Below are positions 1-8,343 of a DNA stretch of 63,035 nucleotides, piece by piece; within the stretch, counting starts at the first letter, position 1; every line of letters starts with the position of its first letter. The notes below the pieces were generated by a model. The model saw nothing but the letters and a program-made list of their open reading frames with translations, did no database searches and had not been told where the DNA came from. The translations under genes were made by a program, and so were the position numbers. Origin of the DNA: Solibacillus cecembensis (lineage in GTDB: Bacteria; Bacillota; Bacilli; Bacillales_A; Planococcaceae); the NCBI RefSeq assembly GCF_001439635.1, contig NZ_LMBZ01000001.1:349103-412137 (forward strand). Direction: 5' to 3'.

Positions 1-134
1 ATCATGAGAGTAGAAAGAAATATACCCTATAGCTACATTTTGGCATCTAGTTTACTATTAGTTGAGATAATATGAAAATGACAAGGGAATAGGTTAAAAC
101 AAGCAGTAACGTTGGGTATGGTAGGGTGTAAGTG

Positions 135-221
135 GTAGAGGTATCAAAAGCAGGTTTTTTTTTAGGTTACTCACATATTGACGATAAACCCAATAAAGAA
201 GTGAAATTAATAATGGAATAA
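135..221 (+). pseudogene. C-terminal fragment of an unknown gene
   Basis: An open frame without a usable start runs to a TAA at 219-221 and encodes about 28 residues (ending NKEVKLIME). A good intrinsic terminator follows at 281, as expected behind a real gene. Other frames nearby are broken. I read it as the tail of a decayed or displaced gene; the family is not recognised. A short ATG frame at 4-75 upstream may belong to the same decayed locus. Confidence 0.35.
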
Positions 222-280
222 ATATGTAGGTTTGGATTGTTAAATTGTATTTTTGTTAATAAGATTTGTTATATTTTTTG

Positions 281-315
281 AACTGGCAGGAGAAATTAAT
301 CTTCCAGTTTTTTTA
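281..315 (+). terminator. Rho-independent terminator
   Basis: Inverted repeat AACTGGCAG / CTTCCAGTT with a run of Ts directly after the right arm. It closes the decayed transcription unit at the window start. Confidence 0.7.
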
Positions 316-548
316 TTTGTTAAGGAAACTATAGTCTTTCTGGCTGTGGATAATTTAAGGTGAAGTTGTCATCTAGGCTAAAATGCTACATCCTTGAGGT
401 CGCTCTAATTCCACCAACAAAAGTGGAGGAAAGTTTATTTTTGCTTCGGACTCTCTACTGTTTGTCGGATGTGACCAAGTACTTTTTTGGATTTGTTCGT
501 CCTTTCTTCATAACACACTTCAGGTATTAGACAGACCTTGGAATTCAT

Positions 549-767
549 GTGAAAACGTATGTGGAAGCAATTGGGTACAGTGAGCTGGAACTCGTATCAC
601 CTTATGATATTCAAACATAGCATGACATCAGCTTGATTCATACCGTCAATGACCATGCAAGGTTGTCGCTTACAGGGACAAACCCTGGGGGGGAAATCAT
701 TGTATGCAGCTTTCGAGTAGTTCCGATCGAATCGAGCTATAAGCGGTATCGTCTACATTTTGTTTAG
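549..767 (+). pseudogene. Degenerate gene fragment, possibly VgrG/gpD-like
   Basis: Reading from GTG 549 gives 72 codons interrupted by one TAG (618-620) and ending at TAG 765-767. The part after the internal stop contains HTVNDHARLSLTG, which resembles the conserved stretch at the start of VgrG/phage late-control-D type spike proteins, where a 'VN(D/E)HARLxxTG' segment is common. No start, no ribosome site and no flanking phage genes are visible. The fragment is certain as decayed coding-like sequence; the family guess rests on one motif. Confidence 0.3.
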
Positions 768-814
768 ATGGCCAAAAAATCACACGTTCTTTTCAATATG
801 GTAAAATGGCGTAT

Positions 815-868
815 ATAAAAAATACCTGTGATTAGCACACTCTTTTTCAAGTGTCCTAACTACAGGTA
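815..868 (-). terminator. Terminator of speG
   Basis: Read on the minus strand, a long interrupted hairpin (arms ACCTGT...ACAGGT, GTTAG...CTAAT, ACACT...AGTGT) is followed by ATTTTTT. It lies just downstream of the speG stop. Confidence 0.75.
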
Positions 869-896
869 CCATATTACGACATAAAGCCCTACATAA

Positions 897-1415
897 TTAT
901 TTTCTTTTATTTATATACTCTTCTTGGAAAATACACATTCTTATAATATCACGATATTGTCCTTCAACAAAAAATTCATTTTTTAATTCTGCCTCAACTT
1001 GGAAACCAGCTTTTTTATATACGTGAATGGCTACCTCATTACTTTTAGCGACAATTAAGTAAAGCTTGTGCATGTTTAAAACAAGGAAGGCATAATCCAT
1101 TGCTAAATTGGTTGCGATTTTTGCGTAGCCTTGCCCTTGAAACCTTGGATCAATAATAATTTGAAATTCAGTTCTACGATGAATATAGTCGATTTCAATT
1201 AACTCGACTAATCCGAGCATTTCCCCGTTCTTTTCCACAATGAATCGGCGTTCTCCCTGTGCATGAATATGCTTATCGTATAAATCTTGCAATTCAACAA
1301 ACGCTTCGTAAGGCTCTTCAAACCAATAGGACATAACGAGTGCATTATTGTTGAGTGAATGGACAAATTTCAAATCTTCTCTTTCTAAAGGACGTAATCG
1401 AACTTTGTCGGTCAT
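897..1415 (-). CDS. speG: Spermidine N1-acetyltransferase SpeG
   Basis: This 172-residue GNAT enzyme transfers acetyl from acetyl-CoA to spermidine or spermine, detoxifying excess polyamine in the cytosol. It is close to enterobacterial SpeG along its whole length: the N-terminal [11 protein letters not shown], the polyamine-site stretch [13 protein letters not shown], the GERRFIVE segment, and the acetyl-CoA loop with QGQGYA near residue 95 are all present, followed by [21 protein letters not shown]. The length is typical. It stands alone, with its own terminator downstream, and is transcribed toward the decayed region. Confidence 0.93.
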   Translation of the reverse strand: MTDKVRLRPLEREDLKFVHSLNNNALVMSYWFEEPYEAFVELQDLYDKHIHAQGERRFIVEKNGEMLGLVELIEIDYIHRRTEFQIIIDPRFQGQGYAKIATNLAMDYAFLVLNMHKLYLIVAKSNEVAIHVYKKAGFQVEAELKNEFFVEGQYRDIIRMCIFQEEYINKRK

Positions 1416-1582
1416 GTTTTAAACCTCCGCATTTTCCTAAGATGTATGAAATATTACTGTCATATTTAAAGATAACACAGAATATATCGGAAATTCTAAT
1501 ATCAAGTGCAAAAAGATGCATTGATTGATGTGCAAACTAGTGGAGTTAAGGTATTAAAATCAACGGTAGAGAAATCGAGACC

Positions 1583-1621
1583 AAAAAAATCGTAAATGCG
1601 AATAACACATTTACGATTTTT
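1583..1621 (-). terminator. Terminator of the NhaC-family gene
   Basis: Near-perfect inverted repeat AAAATCGTAAATG / CATTTACGATTTT with T runs on both sides. It overlaps the last codon region and the stop of the minus-strand antiporter gene and can work in both directions. Confidence 0.8.
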
Positions 1622-2906
1622 GGATACGTTTGTTTTTAGCTTTCGGATAGCCAATGAGGATGGCAATGACTCCGCAAACACCAACTAAAATGGAGTAATA
1701 CGAATATTGCATGATTAAAATAGGAGAAATTCCGGCGACACTAGCAGCTGCTAAAAATTGTGCACCGTATGGAATCATACCTTGAACGGCGCATGAAAAA
1801 ATGTCGAGGATGCTTGCTGATTTACGTGGCTCAATCTCGTATTGGTCAGCAATTTTTTTAGCTAATGGTCCAGCAACCATAATCGCAATCGTATTATTAG
1901 CTGTTGAAAGGTCGGTTAAACTAACTAAGCCGGCCATAGCAAATTGAGCATCCTTTTGTGACTTAATTTTCCGTGTTGCGATGTGCACGATAAAATCAAT
2001 GCCACCATTATACTTAATGATCTCGACCATACCAGCAATTAATATCGCTAAAAACGCCATTTCAAACATATTGCTCATTCCGTCACCAATTGCGCCAATA
2101 AACGTCATCACCTCATAACTACCATCAATAAAGCCAATGATTCCAGCGAGGGCGATTCCACTTGCTAATACTGTAAAGACATTTACGCCAATTAAAGCAA
2201 AAATAATGACGAATAAATAAGGAATCATTTTGTACCATTCAAAGCTGGCGTGTGTTACTTCGGCTGTGGAATTCAGCGTCAAAAGGGCTAAAATAACACA
2301 TGTGCCAATTGCTGCAGGTAACACGATGAAAAAGTTAACTTTAAATTTGTCCTTCATTTCCGCACCTTGTGAGCGTACAGATGCAATCGTTGTATCCGAA
2401 ATAAATGATAAATTATCACCAAACATCGCGCCACCAATTACGGTAGCCATTAACAGCGGTAGTGAAAGATCCGTTTGTTCGCCAATACCTAAACCAATTG
2501 GGGCAAGGGCAACGATCGTTCCAACTGAAGTACCCATTGCTAATGAGATAAAACAGGCAATAACGAATAAGCCAATCACTAATAAGTTTTGTGGCAAAAT
2601 AGATAGTGCAAAGTTTACGGTAGATTCAATCGCGCCCATTCCTTTTGCGGTTTCTGAAAATGCGCCAGCAAGTAAGAAAATAAGTACCATTAACATGATG
2701 TTCGAATGACCAGCGCCAGTCGTAAAGACTTCAATTTTTTTCGTCATCGTTTCTTTGCGGTTCATCAAAATAGCAACTGCGCTCGCAATGGAAATGGCAA
2801 CGATTACGGGAAATGCATAAAAATCATTTAACACCATTCCTGAGCCGATAAACAAAATTAAAAATACTACAAATGGCAATAACGCCCATGGATTCCCTTT
2901 TTGCAT
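1611..2906 (-). CDS. NhaC-family Na+/H+ (or substrate/H+) antiporter
   Basis: A 431-residue polytopic membrane protein with about ten to twelve hydrophobic segments. It has the ion-transporter-superfamily pattern of the NhaC group: long conserved loops such as FAMGT-like SLAMGTSVGTIVALAPIG (about 125-142), GDNLSFISDTTIASV (about 162-176), and a later STANNTIAIM repeat of the same element. Relatives exchange Na+/H+, malate/lactate or amino acids, so the substrate is open. The start ATG has an AGGAAAGGAA ribosome site. A leader of about 165 nt with two hairpins separates the promoter from the start, suggesting control by transcription attenuation. Confidence 0.85.
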   Translation of the reverse strand: MQKGNPWALLPFVVFLILFIGSGMVLNDFYAFPVIVAISIASAVAILMNRKETMTKKIEVFTTGAGHSNIMLMVLIFLLAGAFSETAKGMGAIESTVNFALSILPQNLLVIGLFVIACFISLAMGTSVGTIVALAPIGLGIGEQTDLSLPLLMATVIGGAMFGDNLSFISDTTIASVRSQGAEMKDKFKVNFFIVLPAAIGTCVILALLTLNSTAEVTHASFEWYKMIPYLFVIIFALIGVNVFTVLASGIALAGIIGFIDGSYEVMTFIGAIGDGMSNMFEMAFLAILIAGMVEIIKYNGGIDFIVHIATRKIKSQKDAQFAMAGLVSLTDLSTANNTIAIMVAGPLAKKIADQYEIEPRKSASILDIFSCAVQGMIPYGAQFLAAASVAGISPILIMQYSYYSILVGVCGVIAILIGYPKAKNKRIQKS

Positions 2907-2943
2907 TGTTTCCGTTCCTTTCCTTCAAGTTAATATACGAATA

Positions 2944-3054
2944 AAGGCCTCTTCTAAAACAATAAGAAGAGGCACCACATATGCGAGAGTGCATTTTATT
3001 TATCGAGAAAGTTTTGCTAGATGAGGAATGAAAAATCCTTCTTCAATTAGAAGG
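2944..3054 (-). promoter_or_regulatory. Structured 5' leader with two hairpins
   Basis: On the minus strand between promoter and antiporter start there are two hairpins. The first (3054-3037) is CCTTC...GAAGG followed by ATTTTT. The second (2972-2944) is GCCTCTTCT / AGAAGAGGC followed by CTTTATT, 40 nt before the ATG. This layout suits an attenuator or riboswitch. I looked for lysine, SAM, preQ1 and T-box core motifs and did not find them. Confidence 0.5.
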
Positions 3055-3079
3055 AAGTTTTTTATATGAAATAAACCTT

Positions 3080-3108
3080 ACAATATAAGAAAATTCGCTT
3101 CAAGTCAA
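3080..3108 (-). promoter_or_regulatory. Sigma-A promoter of the NhaC-family gene
   Basis: Minus strand -35 TTGACT (3108-3103), 17-bp spacer, -10 TATTGT (3085-3080). Predicted start near 3073 gives a leader of about 165 nt. Confidence 0.65.
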
Positions 3109-3290
3109 TTTGTTTGTTATTTCCGAATAATATAAAAACGTTACCATTGAGCTTTATGTTTATTACTCCTCACATTATAGTGGAAAAAAAGAGCTAATAA
3201 CTGAGTGGGACAAATTTACTGAAAGTTGGCACTATACAAAATGCCATATTTTGATTATCGTTAAATCATTACATACAAGGGGTGAGTAAA

Positions 3291-4274
3291 GTGCAAGCAA
3301 TTCAAATTCGTAATTTTGGAACGGCTGAAAATTTACAAATGGCACAAGTCGTATTACCTGAAATTTCATCAACACAAGTACAGGTCAATGTCTATGCGGC
3401 TGGTGTTAATCCAAGTGATGTGTATACATCGACAGGAACGTATGCGATCAAACCAACGCTACCCTATACACCGGGCTTAGATGGTGCAGGAATTGTTGAA
3501 CAGGTCGGAGCAGATGTAACCCATGTCAAAATCGGGGACCGCGTATTTATCGCGAGCCTGCCGAGTGGGGTGACTTCAGGGACGTTAGCAGAGGAAATTG
3601 TCTGTGATGCAGCATTCGTGTATCCATTGCCCGAGCATATTAGCTTTGAGCAAGGCGCGGCACTCGGAATTCCGGCACTAACTGCTTATCGAGCGGTTGT
3701 GCAAAAAGCAAAACTTACAACGGGTCAAACGATTTTCATTCATGGTGCAAGTGGTGCAGTTGGATTACAAGCCATTCAAATTGCAAAGGCAATCGGTGCA
3801 ACGGTTATTGGCACAGCAAGTCGTGATGAAGGAAAGGCACTTGTGAAAGAAGCTGGTGCAGATTTTGTATTCGATCATCTGACAGAAGAAAATATGAGTG
3901 AAGTGCTTGCAGTTACAAATGATAAAGGACCAGATGTGATAATCGAGTTTTTAGCAAATGTTAATTTACAAACAGACTTACAACTTGTTGCCAAATATGG
4001 AGTAATAGTTGTTGTTGGGAATCGTGGGGAGATAACAATCAATCCGCGCCTCATCATGCAAAAAGAGTGCGATGTGCGTGGCATGGTACTGTTTAATACA
4101 ACGAGCGAGGAGCATCAAGCATTAATTAAAGGGGTTGCGGCGTTACTAGAGTCAAAGCAGCTTCAGCCAGTTGTTGGCTATACGTATTCAATAGAGCATG
4201 CGGGAAATGCTTTTGATGCAGTAATCGAAGGGAAACATAACGGGAAAGTAGTCGTGCAAACGCGAACAGAATAG
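3291..4274 (+). CDS. Zinc-independent NAD(P)H:quinone reductase (MDR family)
   Basis: A 327-residue medium-chain dehydrogenase/reductase of the quinone oxidoreductase (zeta-crystallin) branch, a soluble NADPH-dependent reductase of quinones or enones. It shows the N-terminal GroES-like half with AAGVNPSDVY and PGLDGAGIVEQVG, then the Rossmann half with GASGAVGLQAIQIAKAIGATVIGTAS (about 145-170). The catalytic zinc ligands of alcohol dehydrogenases are absent. I chose GTG 3291 because AAGGGGTGAG sits at proper spacing; an upstream GTG at 3282 lies on top of that site. It is monocistronic with a strong terminator. Confidence 0.85.
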   Translation: MQAIQIRNFGTAENLQMAQVVLPEISSTQVQVNVYAAGVNPSDVYTSTGTYAIKPTLPYTPGLDGAGIVEQVGADVTHVKIGDRVFIASLPSGVTSGTLAEEIVCDAAFVYPLPEHISFEQGAALGIPALTAYRAVVQKAKLTTGQTIFIHGASGAVGLQAIQIAKAIGATVIGTASRDEGKALVKEAGADFVFDHLTEENMSEVLAVTNDKGPDVIIEFLANVNLQTDLQLVAKYGVIVVVGNRGEITINPRLIMQKECDVRGMVLFNTTSEEHQALIKGVAALLESKQLQPVVGYTYSIEHAGNAFDAVIEGKHNGKVVVQTRTE

Positions 4275-4286
4275 TTTTTTTACTTA

Positions 4287-4332
4287 CCCCTAAAGGATAG
4301 ATGCGAATTAGCCTATTCTTTAGGGGATTTTT
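4287..4332 (+). terminator. Terminator of the quinone reductase gene
   Basis: Fourteen-base arms CCCCTAAAGGATAG and CTATTCTTTAGGGG (one G-T pair) followed by ATTTTTATT. Confidence 0.85.
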
Positions 4333-4504
4333 ATTAATAATGGCGGAAAAGCGATTAGTTACTAAAAAAAGAACAGGAACAACTAAAATGCAATTCATAT
4401 GTGAAGTTTTATGGTGCACTTTTTTCTACGATACTTAACTAAAATTCAGTTCAGTGCGATTGAATAAATTTCAGTCGTGGTGAATAGTACAGTTAGGAGG
4501 ACTT

Positions 4505-4567
4505 ATGAAGAAAATATCGAAAGAACCTTATATAAGACGACAGGAATTAATGGATATGTGGTTTTGA
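4505..4567 (+). CDS. Possible 20-residue leader peptide or truncated gene
   Basis: ATG 4505 sits 5 nt behind a strong AGGAGG-type site and opens a frame of only 20 codons ending in TGA (peptide ends QELMDMWF). It precedes the DMT exporter gene by 70 nt. It could be a regulatory upstream peptide or the start of a gene that has lost its body. No family is recognised; the ribosome site is the main evidence. Confidence 0.3.
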   Translation: MKKISKEPYIRRQELMDMWF

Positions 4568-4639
4568 ACTTTAAATGGAAAAGAGTATAGTGCCTTCTTA
4601 AAGTAAACTTATAGTTAATAAAGTTTGGGGTGAAATTTT

Positions 4640-5581
4640 ATGTTTGCGATACTTCTAGGGGTAAGTATCGGCGTCATTCTTGCTATGCAAACAGCCATTA
4701 ATGCTCAATTAAGAAGATTCGTTATTTCCCCTTTTTTAGCTTCCATGATCTCATTCGCGGTAGGGCTAATTTTCTTAACAGTTACACTAGTCATGAGTGG
4801 GGCGCCATTACGTATTCCATTAGACGTATTTTTGAGTCAACCGTTTTTTATATGGCTTGGGGGAATTTGTGGTGCAATTGCGGTAACAATCAACATACTT
4901 TTGTTTCCTAAATTAGGAAGTGTGCAAACGGCGATTATGCCAATTTTAGGAATGACTTTGATGAGTATGTTAATAGATAATTTCGGTTGGTTTAACTCCA
5001 TACACTATTCTTTCGGATGGAACAGATTCCTCGGTATTGTACTAGTCTTACTAGGTGTTTTTCTAGCTGTGGCTTTAAAAGAAACAAAAAATGTACAGCA
5101 ACCTTCTAAAATAAATAAGGAAAACATGTTAAATCAATGGATTTGGCGTGTAGTAGGCGTAATGGCAGGAATGTTAATGGCTATACAAATTGCGATCAAT
5201 GGTCAATTAGGAAAAGTTCTTCATTCTACTTCACATGCTGCCCTTGTTTCGTTCTTTGTAGGTACTATTACTTTAATTGTGATTGTGGGGATAATGGATC
5301 GTTCTTACATGAGTATTAAAGAGCCTTTTAAGTACTCAGCTCCTTGGTGGGTATGGATTGGCGGTATATTAGGGGGAGCTTATGTTCTAATAAATGTGTT
5401 TCTCGTTAATCAAATCGGAAACGGACAAACGGTAATTCTTGCTTTATTCGGTCAAATTACCGGTAGCCTGTTAGTAGAGAAATTCGGATTGTTTCATTCT
5501 TTAAAAAATCAAATTAAACCAATACAAGTATTTGGTTTAATTATTATGATTGCCGGTGTCTTTTTAATCAAGATAACTTAA
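4640..5581 (+). CDS. DMT-superfamily transporter, DUF606/YdcZ type, fused double unit
   Basis: A 313-residue membrane protein with about ten hydrophobic segments. It consists of two homologous halves: each begins with a helix of the form ...(I/M)LAMQ(T/I)AIN(A/G)QL (about 15-25 and 179-190) and has a WxGGI(C/L)G segment. This is the DUF606 pattern, which in other bacteria is often encoded as two small separate genes. DMT relatives export metabolites or drugs; the substrate cannot be told. ATG 4640 has the weak site GGGGTGAAA. A terminator follows directly. Confidence 0.8.
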   Translation: MFAILLGVSIGVILAMQTAINAQLRRFVISPFLASMISFAVGLIFLTVTLVMSGAPLRIPLDVFLSQPFFIWLGGICGAIAVTINILLFPKLGSVQTAIMPILGMTLMSMLIDNFGWFNSIHYSFGWNRFLGIVLVLLGVFLAVALKETKNVQQPSKINKENMLNQWIWRVVGVMAGMLMAIQIAINGQLGKVLHSTSHAALVSFFVGTITLIVIVGIMDRSYMSIKEPFKYSAPWWVWIGGILGGAYVLINVFLVNQIGNGQTVILALFGQITGSLLVEKFGLFHSLKNQIKPIQVFGLIIMIAGVFLIKIT

Positions 5582-5602
5582 GAATACTATCTAATAATCA
5601 GT

Positions 5603-5651
5603 CAAATAAACAAGCTAAGTAGTAAGTACCTAGCTTGTTTATTTGATTTTT
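5603..5651 (+). terminator. Terminator of the DMT transporter gene
   Basis: Arms CAAATAAACAAGCTA and TAGCTTGTTTATTTG followed by ATTTTT. Confidence 0.85.
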
Positions 5652-5803
5652 GCTCTCTATTACAGTTTTTGGCTTAGAACTATACATGTTGTTTCTTAAA
5701 AGGGTGACTTATCCAGTTATTTTGTTTTTTTACCAGTATTTCACACAGGATTAAAAAAGCTTGTTATGATAAATAACAGATGCAGCACGAGAGGAGCAAC
5801 AAC

Positions 5804-7246
5804 ATGGGCTTTAAAGAAGATTTTAAACGAGAAATGCGCAACACAACGAATGATGTAGCCAAGGAAGTTGAAAAACAGTGGGTGCTTCATTTTGAAGGAC
5901 ATACAATTGAGATAATGAACAAAATGCTGGAAGAAACATTAAAGGTGGATGGCGAAATACTTGCACAAAATGTTCGTAAATCGATTTGGTCTCATATTTT
6001 CCCTTATTCAAAATTAAGTGGAACCTTTATTGGAAAAAGTGGTAAAAAGCATAAAGTTCATGTGAAAATAGGCGGCTTTATAAAATTTCATATTACGGTG
6101 AAGGTAGACGATCAAAAATTGCTAACAGATAGCATGTCGCTTGAAATGCTCCCTTGGAAAAATAAAGAGAGGCTCGTTCCGTTTCTTGAGCAACAATTTC
6201 ACGAGCATGAAAAGCTAGCCAATAAAGAATTACCAGATGATGTTTATTTGTATGATGAAGGTCAAATGAAATTTGCTCATGGCTTTTCGGATCAGCTTGT
6301 GAATGAGTCTGTATTGCCGACGTATACCAAAAAGTTAATCAAACTATTTTTACAGCAAGTTGACAATCCATCAGATGCAACACGTAAAGCAACGTATGAA
6401 AAAATTCAGGATGAAAAAGTCATCAGCTATTTCCATGAATTTGTAGCGCTGTTTCTCGAAGTGGAGGAGGATGAAGCCCTTATTCAAAAAGAAGCGATTT
6501 GGTTACTTGAACATGCGGCACATCGAGAAGTCGTGAAATTTGCGTTACTTGTACTCGGTATGACGAATTGCGAAAATGTAAAGGAACGCCTAAAAAGTAT
6601 TGCTTTGCATGAAGAATTCACTGGTGTAGCGTTATTCGCGCTGACAAATGGTTGCCGCAATATCAATGATGATGTTTGGGGAATTGCGCAACACACATCA
6701 GACTGGGGCAAACTTGCGGCGATGAATTTTTTAGAACCTGAGCGTGAAGAAATTCGCCTATGGTTTTTAACGCATGGAGTGGAGGGTGTTGTAGGGGGCA
6801 ATCATGCACCGCTACTTTGTGCAGAAAAAGGTCAATTGGATATTGAATTGCATGAAGATACGATTACAGGCACGACATTCGACGGTGTCAGTAAGCTTAT
6901 TTTGGCATTAGTATATGAAGCATACAATAGCCAAATGGACGACTATGAATTTGCAGGACAAGTGTTAATGCGCTATACAAAACATGCAAAAACACATAGT
7001 AAAACGGTAACTCATTTTTATACTTTAATAGAAATTGCGAACTATATGAATGTGTCTGAGGAAGAGTGGGAAAATCGCTTTGAGACGAATTGGAAGCCGC
7101 ATGAAAAGCTAGGGGTTGAAACAGCATTTAAAGAAATAAGCCAAAATCCGAAATGGTTGGAAGAATCGAAGACACTACTTGTCAATCAACCAGACCATAG
7201 AGAAGCGTTAGCGATTGTCGATTTTTTAACAATTGAAGTGGAATAA
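5804..7246 (+). CDS. Hypothetical cytosolic protein, HEAT-like C-terminal half
   Basis: A 480-residue soluble protein without signal peptide or membrane segment. Residues 1-30 are charged helix. About 50-115 form a basic, beta-rich stretch with alternating K/V/I residues (KHKVHVKIGGFIKFHITVKV). From about 170 on it is mostly helical with repeated helix pairs, as in HEAT/TPR-like solenoids. I chose ATG 5804 for its GAGAGGAGCAAC site over an upstream ATG at 5780. It is a single gene and I do not recognise the family. Confidence 0.75.
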   Translation: MGFKEDFKREMRNTTNDVAKEVEKQWVLHFEGHTIEIMNKMLEETLKVDGEILAQNVRKSIWSHIFPYSKLSGTFIGKSGKKHKVHVKIGGFIKFHITVKVDDQKLLTDSMSLEMLPWKNKERLVPFLEQQFHEHEKLANKELPDDVYLYDEGQMKFAHGFSDQLVNESVLPTYTKKLIKLFLQQVDNPSDATRKATYEKIQDEKVISYFHEFVALFLEVEEDEALIQKEAIWLLEHAAHREVVKFALLVLGMTNCENVKERLKSIALHEEFTGVALFALTNGCRNINDDVWGIAQHTSDWGKLAAMNFLEPEREEIRLWFLTHGVEGVVGGNHAPLLCAEKGQLDIELHEDTITGTTFDGVSKLILALVYEAYNSQMDDYEFAGQVLMRYTKHAKTHSKTVTHFYTLIEIANYMNVSEEEWENRFETNWKPHEKLGVETAFKEISQNPKWLEESKTLLVNQPDHREALAIVDFLTIEVE

Positions 7247-7317
7247 ATAATTCCTATATGGACAAACTTTAGGCACATCATATAATGTAAGTGAATTAAA
7301 AAGGGAGATGTGTCTTC

Positions 7318-7938
7318 GTGGATAATGGGGGTTGTGATTTTTCGCCGATGGAGCAAACGATAAAAGAAGATATTCACCATGTTATAACTGCACTACAAAA
7401 TAATGTAGCAGCAATGGGGAATGAAAATTATTGTTTACTCGGGAATTTCGAGAAGATTAAAGAAGACTTTTTATCGATTGAAATGAAAGCCGCTACCTTT
7501 TATTTGAATTGTTACTTGTCTCCATTTACAGATAAGTACTCGGAATTGTCAGCTTGCGTACAAAATATGTCCAAGTTGAAGCATGGAGGTTTAATTGTCA
7601 TTCAGCGGGAGGATTCTCTTCATTCTTTGATGAAACCAGGTATTCCAATTGGTGCAGAATTAACCCACTCTTTGTTAGAATCCATTTTCTTTCCAGGGAA
7701 TCCACTTCATGATGGGGCTGTGCTAGTCTATCAAAATCAAATTGTTTCTGCGGCAAATGTACTCCCGTTATCAGACCGATATATAGGTGAGAAAAAATTG
7801 GGTACACGACATCGCGCGGCTTTAGGTTTATCTGAACAAAGTGATGCTCTTGTCCTTGTCGTATCTGAAGAAACAGGTAGAGTGTCATTTGCGATAGGTG
7901 GAAATCTTCACCCGATCATTACCCATGGAACTATATAA
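7318..7938 (+). CDS. cdaS: Diadenylate cyclase CdaS (c-di-AMP synthase)
   Basis: This 206-residue protein makes cyclic di-AMP from two ATP. The catalytic DAC domain fills the C-terminal two thirds, with both signature motifs: HDGA at 131-134 and GTRHRAALG at 162-170 (RHR 164-166). The N-terminal 60 residues are two amphipathic helices, the autoinhibitory module that separates the sporulation-linked CdaS from CdaA and DisA. The GTG start has an AAAAGGGAGATG site. CdaS is known from spore-forming bacilli and acts in the forespore, so its presence argues for a spore former. Confidence 0.92.
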   Translation: MDNGGCDFSPMEQTIKEDIHHVITALQNNVAAMGNENYCLLGNFEKIKEDFLSIEMKAATFYLNCYLSPFTDKYSELSACVQNMSKLKHGGLIVIQREDSLHSLMKPGIPIGAELTHSLLESIFFPGNPLHDGAVLVYQNQIVSAANVLPLSDRYIGEKKLGTRHRAALGLSEQSDALVLVVSEETGRVSFAIGGNLHPIITHGTI

Positions 7939-8006
7939 GGATAGGTAGAATGACTCGAAGCCTCTCCACTTTATGATACCGAAATCGACAACATTCAAAT
8001 TGTATG

Positions 8007-8037
8007 AAACATGCTCAAAAAAAGGGCATGTTTTTTT
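8007..8037 (+). terminator. Terminator of cdaS
   Basis: Arms AAACATGC and GCATGTTT with a run of seven Ts. Confidence 0.75.
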
Positions 8038-8251
8038 ACGTACAATGATTAAATTTTCAAATATGAAATAGAATCATAAGGAAACGGGTATAGATTATGT
8101 CGTTTAGGTCCCGTCTTGCTAAGTTTACGCAAAATGCCGCTTATTTTCATAAATATTTAGACATTCCCTATGTAATTACATATAATAGACTGACAAATTC
8201 GAAAAGTATTCATATTTGGAGTAGGTTGAATATTGAGTTCACAGAATAGTC

Positions 8252-8280
8252 TTGACGTAATTAGTGAGAATTTGTACACT
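8252..8280 (+). promoter_or_regulatory. Sigma-A promoter of the aspartokinase gene
   Basis: -35 TTGACG (8252-8257), 17-bp spacer, -10 TACACT (8275-8280), 63 nt upstream of the start codon. The rest of the 7.94-8.34 kb gap shows no gene and no amino-acid riboswitch or T-box motif that I could recognise. Confidence 0.65.
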
Positions 8281-8343
8281 GGGTAAAATCAAATGTTTTT
8301 TCGGTAAGTACAAATATTAATTTGAAAGTAAGGATATGATGAG

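Noticed and set aside
2230..2709. 159-codon plus-strand frame
   Set aside because: Antisense shadow of the NhaC-family gene; no ribosome site and no recognisable fold.
2907..3080. Lysine, SAM, preQ1 or T-box element in the NhaC leader
   Set aside because: None of the conserved core motifs of these classes could be found by eye, so it is left as an unassigned leader.
7245..7317. Sigma-G-type promoter for cdaS
   Set aside because: A CATATAA-like -10 is present, but no acceptable -35 at the right distance, so I did not call it.
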